Origin: Buchnera aphidicola (Aphis nerii)
GTDB taxonomy: Bacteria; Pseudomonadota; Gammaproteobacteria; Enterobacterales; Enterobacteriaceae
Reading direction: 5' to 3'
Length of the DNA: 64,000 nt
Assembly: GCF_005083105.1 (NCBI RefSeq)
Contig: NZ_CP034885.1
Span: forward strand, 536,449 to 600,448
In this document: piece after piece, positions 60,970 through 64,000 of the stretch
How the letters are laid out: the number at the start of each line of letters is the position of its first letter
How positions within the stretch are numbered: the stretch's first letter is position 1
Notes under the pieces: generated by a model
The model's input: only the letters and a program-made list of their open reading frames with translations
The model's database searches: none
What the model was told of the DNA's origin: nothing
Program-made: the position numbers and the translations under genes

Positions 60970-62832
60970 TTAAATATTTAAATATGATAAAACTTCTTCT
61001 ACATTTTTTGTTTTAGATAATTTACTAATAATTTCTGTATTATCCAATGCATTTGTAATTTGACTAACCACTTTAATATGCTCATTATTTTTAGCAGCAA
61101 TACCAATTACAAGATAAGCAATATCATTAAAATCATCTCCAAAACGTACACCATTTGGAAATTGACAAAAAATTATTCCAGTTTTTAAAATATTGTTTTT
61201 TGCTTCTATAGTACCATGAGGTAAAGCAATGTTTTCTCCTAACCAAGTAGATGCAATTTTTTCTCTAGCCAACATTGCATCAATATAGTTGTTCTCCACA
61301 TAACCTTGTTCTACTAAATATTTACCAACTATTTTAATAGCTTGTTCTTTATTATCAGCAAATTGATTAAGAAAAACATTTTTTTTACTTAGTTTAAATA
61401 ATTTATTTGATTTATCTTTTATATCAAAACCATTGGTTTTACTTATTTTTTCTTCATTACGAAAGTTTTTATTTTGAATTAATTTGTTTACTAAAAAATC
61501 ATAAAAAACATTGTCAAGAAAATTAATTAAAGGTATATGTTTAGCATTAGGAGCATATTTTTTAGCACGAGAAGTTAGATTTTTATGTGTTATTACTATA
61601 TCTGCATTATGAGGTAAACAATGAATAGAAGTATTAAATACAGATATATGCATTAAATTTTTTTTTCTCATTTTCTTTCTAAGAATACTTGCACCTATTG
61701 CACTAGATCCCATTCCAGCATCACAAGCTACTACAATAGTATTAACATTTTTAAAAAAATCATTTGATTTGTAATTTTTATTATTTAATAAGCAAATATT
61801 AGTGTTATTATTTTTATTATGAATAAATTTTAACAATATAAAAGCAACTAAAAAAGAAACAAAAAAAGAAGAAAAAATTGAAAAAATATTAATACAGTAA
61901 AAACCCTTTTTCGTCATTGCTAAAATAGATAAAATAGAACCTGGTGAAACAGCACCAATTAAACCGCCATGAAAATAAACAAGCATAAAAATATTAGTCA
62001 TACTTCCTAAAATAAGCGACAATATTAATCTTGGATTCATTAAAACATAAGAAAAGTAAACTTCATGAACACCTCCTATAAATTGAATAATTGCAGCTCC
62101 TCCAGCAGATTTATAATAATCTTTTTCTCCGAAAAAAAAACATGCAAGTAACATTCCTAATCCTGGTCCAGGATTTGATTCTATTAAAAAAAATATAGAA
62201 TTTTTATTTTCTAAAATATCTTGAAGACCTAAGGGTGTGAAAACTCCGTGATTAATTGCATTATTTAAAAAAAATATTTTAGCAGGTTCAATTATAATAG
62301 CTATAAGTGGTAATAAATTATGATGTATAACTATTTTTAATAAACGACCTATAGAAAATGAAAACCATTCAATACAAGGTCCAATGAATAAAAATGCAAT
62401 AATTGTTAAAATAATTCCAATTAATGCAATAGAAAAGTTATTGATTAACATCTCAAAACCATTCTTTATCTTATCTTTAAGTAAATTATCGAAAACTTTA
62501 ATAATCCAACCGCCCAATACACCTGAAATCATTCCACCTAATAACATAGGTATTCCAGTACTAGTAATCATGCCAATAGTAGTTATACTACCAATTATCC
62601 CTCCTCTTTTGCCGCCGACTAATTTGCCACTAGTAAATCCAATAAGAATTGGTAAAAGATAAAATATTATAGGTGAAATTAATTCTGCCAAAATCTTATT
62701 TGGTTTCCATCCAAGAGGTGCAAATAATACATTCATAATACCCCATGCAATAAAAATGCTTATATTAGGCATCATGATATTACTTAAAAATTGTCCAAAG
62801 TTTTGTATTTTTAATTTAATTGATTTAAACAT
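60970..62832 (-). CDS. mtlA: PTS mannitol transporter subunit IICBA
   Basis: A 620-residue membrane protein (E. coli 637). The IIC part (about 1-335) has several hydrophobic helices and the GGVHEVYF motif with Glu257. The IIB part carries phosphocysteine Cys370 in [11 protein letters not shown], and the IIA part phosphohistidine His539 in NIALPHGT. All three relay sites are kept, so it should import and phosphorylate mannitol using EI/HPr. It follows pgi by 120 bp. Confidence 0.96.
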   Translation of the reverse strand: MFKSIKLKIQNFGQFLSNIMMPNISIFIAWGIMNVLFAPLGWKPNKILAELISPIIFYLLPILIGFTSGKLVGGKRGGIIGSITTIGMITSTGIPMLLGGMISGVLGGWIIKVFDNLLKDKIKNGFEMLINNFSIALIGIILTIIAFLFIGPCIEWFSFSIGRLLKIVIHHNLLPLIAIIIEPAKIFFLNNAINHGVFTPLGLQDILENKNSIFFLIESNPGPGLGMLLACFFFGEKDYYKSAGGAAIIQFIGGVHEVYFSYVLMNPRLILSLILGSMTNIFMLVYFHGGLIGAVSPGSILSILAMTKKGFYCINIFSIFSSFFVSFLVAFILLKFIHNKNNNTNICLLNNKNYKSNDFFKNVNTIVVACDAGMGSSAIGASILRKKMRKKNLMHISVFNTSIHCLPHNADIVITHKNLTSRAKKYAPNAKHIPLINFLDNVFYDFLVNKLIQNKNFRNEEKISKTNGFDIKDKSNKLFKLSKKNVFLNQFADNKEQAIKIVGKYLVEQGYVENNYIDAMLAREKIASTWLGENIALPHGTIEAKNNILKTGIIFCQFPNGVRFGDDFNDIAYLVIGIAAKNNEHIKVVSQITNALDNTEIISKLSKTKNVEEVLSYLNI

Positions 62833-62952
62833 ACTGATTGCTCATATATTGAAAAACAAACTTATATTAAATAATTATTATTTAAAATTTTTTATAAAAT
62901 CTCATATCGTTTATTTTATGTTCATAATAAATAAATTAACTAACTAAATATT

Positions 62953-64000
62953 TCATTTATAAAAAGATCTATAAAAATTTATTAAACCTTGTGTAGAAGA
63001 ATCAAAACTTTCATATTTCTCTAAATTAGAAATATTTTCATAAATATCTTTAGCCAATTTTTTACCCAATTCTACACCCCATTGATCAAAACTAAAAATA
63101 TTTAATAAATGACCTTGAACAAAAATTTTATGTTCATATAAAGCGATTAACATACCTAAATTATAAGGTGTTATTTTACGTACTAAAATGGAATTTGTAG
63201 GTTGATTTCCTATACATTGCTTGAATAAAAAATTTTCATCTTTTTTATTTAGAATACATTTTATGTTATTTTCGATCGAAATTGATTTTTTAAAAAAAGA
63301 TTTTTCTATATTGCCAAAAGCAAGTGATTTAGTTTGTGCAAGAAAATTAGATATTAATTTTATGTGATGACTTCTTAAATTATTATGAGATAAAATAGGA
63401 ACAATAAAATCACTTGGAATTAATTTAGTACCTTGATGTATTAATTGAAAAAAAGCATGCTGACCATTAGTTCCGGGTTCTCCCCAAATTATAGGTCCAG
63501 TTTGATAACATATTTTTTGACCTTTCTTATCTATTGATTTACCATTAGATTCCATATTAGACTGTTGGAAATAAGCTGAAAATCGATGCATGTATTGGTC
63601 ATATGGAAATATAGCCTCTGTTTCAGAACCAAAAAAATTAGTGTACCAAATACTAATAACAGCTAATATTATTGGTATATTTTTTTCATATTCTGAATTG
63701 TAAAAATGATTATCTATAGTATGAGCACCATTTAAAAATTTTTCAAAATTATTAAATCCAATAGATAATATGATAGATAATCCAGCAGAAGACCATAGTG
63801 AAAAACGACCACCTACCCAATTCCAAAATTGAAAAATATTTTTAATATTAATTCCAAAATTCAATGCATTTTCTATATGGGCTGATAATGCAAAAAAATG
63901 TTTATCTAAGCTAGATTTATCTTTTGAATATCTCATAAACCATATTTTCGCACTATTTGCATTGGTTATTGTTTCGTCTGTAGTAAATGTTTTAGAAGCT
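62953..64000 (-). CDS. pgi: Glucose-6-phosphate isomerase (5' part cut by window edge)
   Basis: The frame is open from the window edge (first whole codon ends at 63999, reading [13 protein letters not shown]) to the stop at 62953. This is 348 residues, roughly the C-terminal two thirds of the 549-residue E. coli enzyme. [19 protein letters not shown], the [16 protein letters not shown] signature and [10 protein letters not shown] are intact. It interconverts glucose-6-P and fructose-6-P. An internal ATG at 63934-63936 is not the true start. Confidence 0.97.
   Translation of the reverse strand, partial: ASKTFTTDETITNANSAKIWFMRYSKDKSSLDKHFFALSAHIENALNFGINIKNIFQFWNWVGGRFSLWSSAGLSIILSIGFNNFEKFLNGAHTIDNHFYNSEYEKNIPIILAVISIWYTNFFGSETEAIFPYDQYMHRFSAYFQQSNMESNGKSIDKKGQKICYQTGPIIWGEPGTNGQHAFFQLIHQGTKLIPSDFIVPILSHNNLRSHHIKLISNFLAQTKSLAFGNIEKSFFKKSISIENNIKCILNKKDENFLFKQCIGNQPTNSILVRKITPYNLGMLIALYEHKIFVQGHLLNIFSFDQWGVELGKKLAKDIYENISNLEKYESFDSSTQGLINFYRSFYK

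Noticed and set aside
62384..62662. Plus-strand 92-codon frame rich in Ile/Pro, opposite mtlA.
   Set aside because: It mirrors the hydrophobic IIC domain of mtlA and has no independent support.

Overview
The window is a very AT-rich chromosome segment from an insect endosymbiont of the Buchnera aphidicola type (gammaproteobacterium, close relative of the Enterobacterales). The proteins align almost residue for residue with Escherichia coli orthologues and keep E. coli gene order in long blocks. The genes between those blocks have been deleted (yrdD, damX, dam, gph, priB, rlmB, hfq, hflX, slmA, yqgE). Spacers and wobble positions are mostly A/T, lysine/asparagine/isoleucine are inflated, and there are no insertion sequences, phage genes, CRISPR arrays or transfer islands. 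The genes kept (ribosome, tRNA modification, aroK/aroB, argD, mtlA/mtlD) fit a reduced nutritional symbiont.

Layout. 1-2.8 kb: tsaC (cut by the left edge) and smg on the minus strand, facing def-fmt on the plus strand. 2.9-23.0 kb: one minus-strand block in which the alpha, spc, S10 and str operons run without interruption, headed by fkpA-tusDCB. It encodes 28 ribosomal proteins, SecY, RNA polymerase alpha, EF-Tu and EF-G. Hairpins remain at the old S10/spc and str/S10 junctions. 23.1-33.9 kb: slyX, argD, tsgA, a frameshifted trpS, rpe, aroB, aroK, tRNA-Ser, deoD, deoB and prfC. 34.1-47.3 kb: a mosaic of short operons (ansA, nfuA, bioH, ssb, dnaB, gshB-ruvX-yggS-hemW, trmB, mutY-yggX-murI, sbcB). 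47.5-47.8 kb: divergent tRNA-Asn and tRNA-Ile2 genes. 47.8-64 kb: pyrE, then a long minus-strand run of dut, cysQ, rplI, rpsR, rpsF, rnr, purA, hflC, hflK, miaA, mutL, mtlD, mtlA and pgi (cut by the right edge).

How the genes work together. Most of the window serves translation: ribosomal proteins, elongation and release factors, formyl-Met handling (def, fmt), and tRNA modification (tsaC, tusBCD, miaA, trmB). A second group maintains DNA (dnaB, ssb, mutL, mutY, sbcB, ruvX). A third serves small-molecule supply: shikimate (aroK, aroB), arginine (argD), purines and pyrimidines (purA, pyrE, deoB, deoD, dut), glutathione, biotin (bioH), and mannitol import feeding glycolysis (mtlA, mtlD, pgi, rpe).

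I found no new biological system. The most notable observation is that trpS, an essential gene, is split by a one-base frameshift in a run of ten A, where transcriptional slippage could restore the frame. Secondary points are a CAT-anticodon tRNA that is really the lysidine-type tRNA-Ile2, divergent tRNA promoters whose -35 boxes overlap, three tRNAs without encoded CCA, and deletion scars at hfq/hflX, dam/damX and priB.
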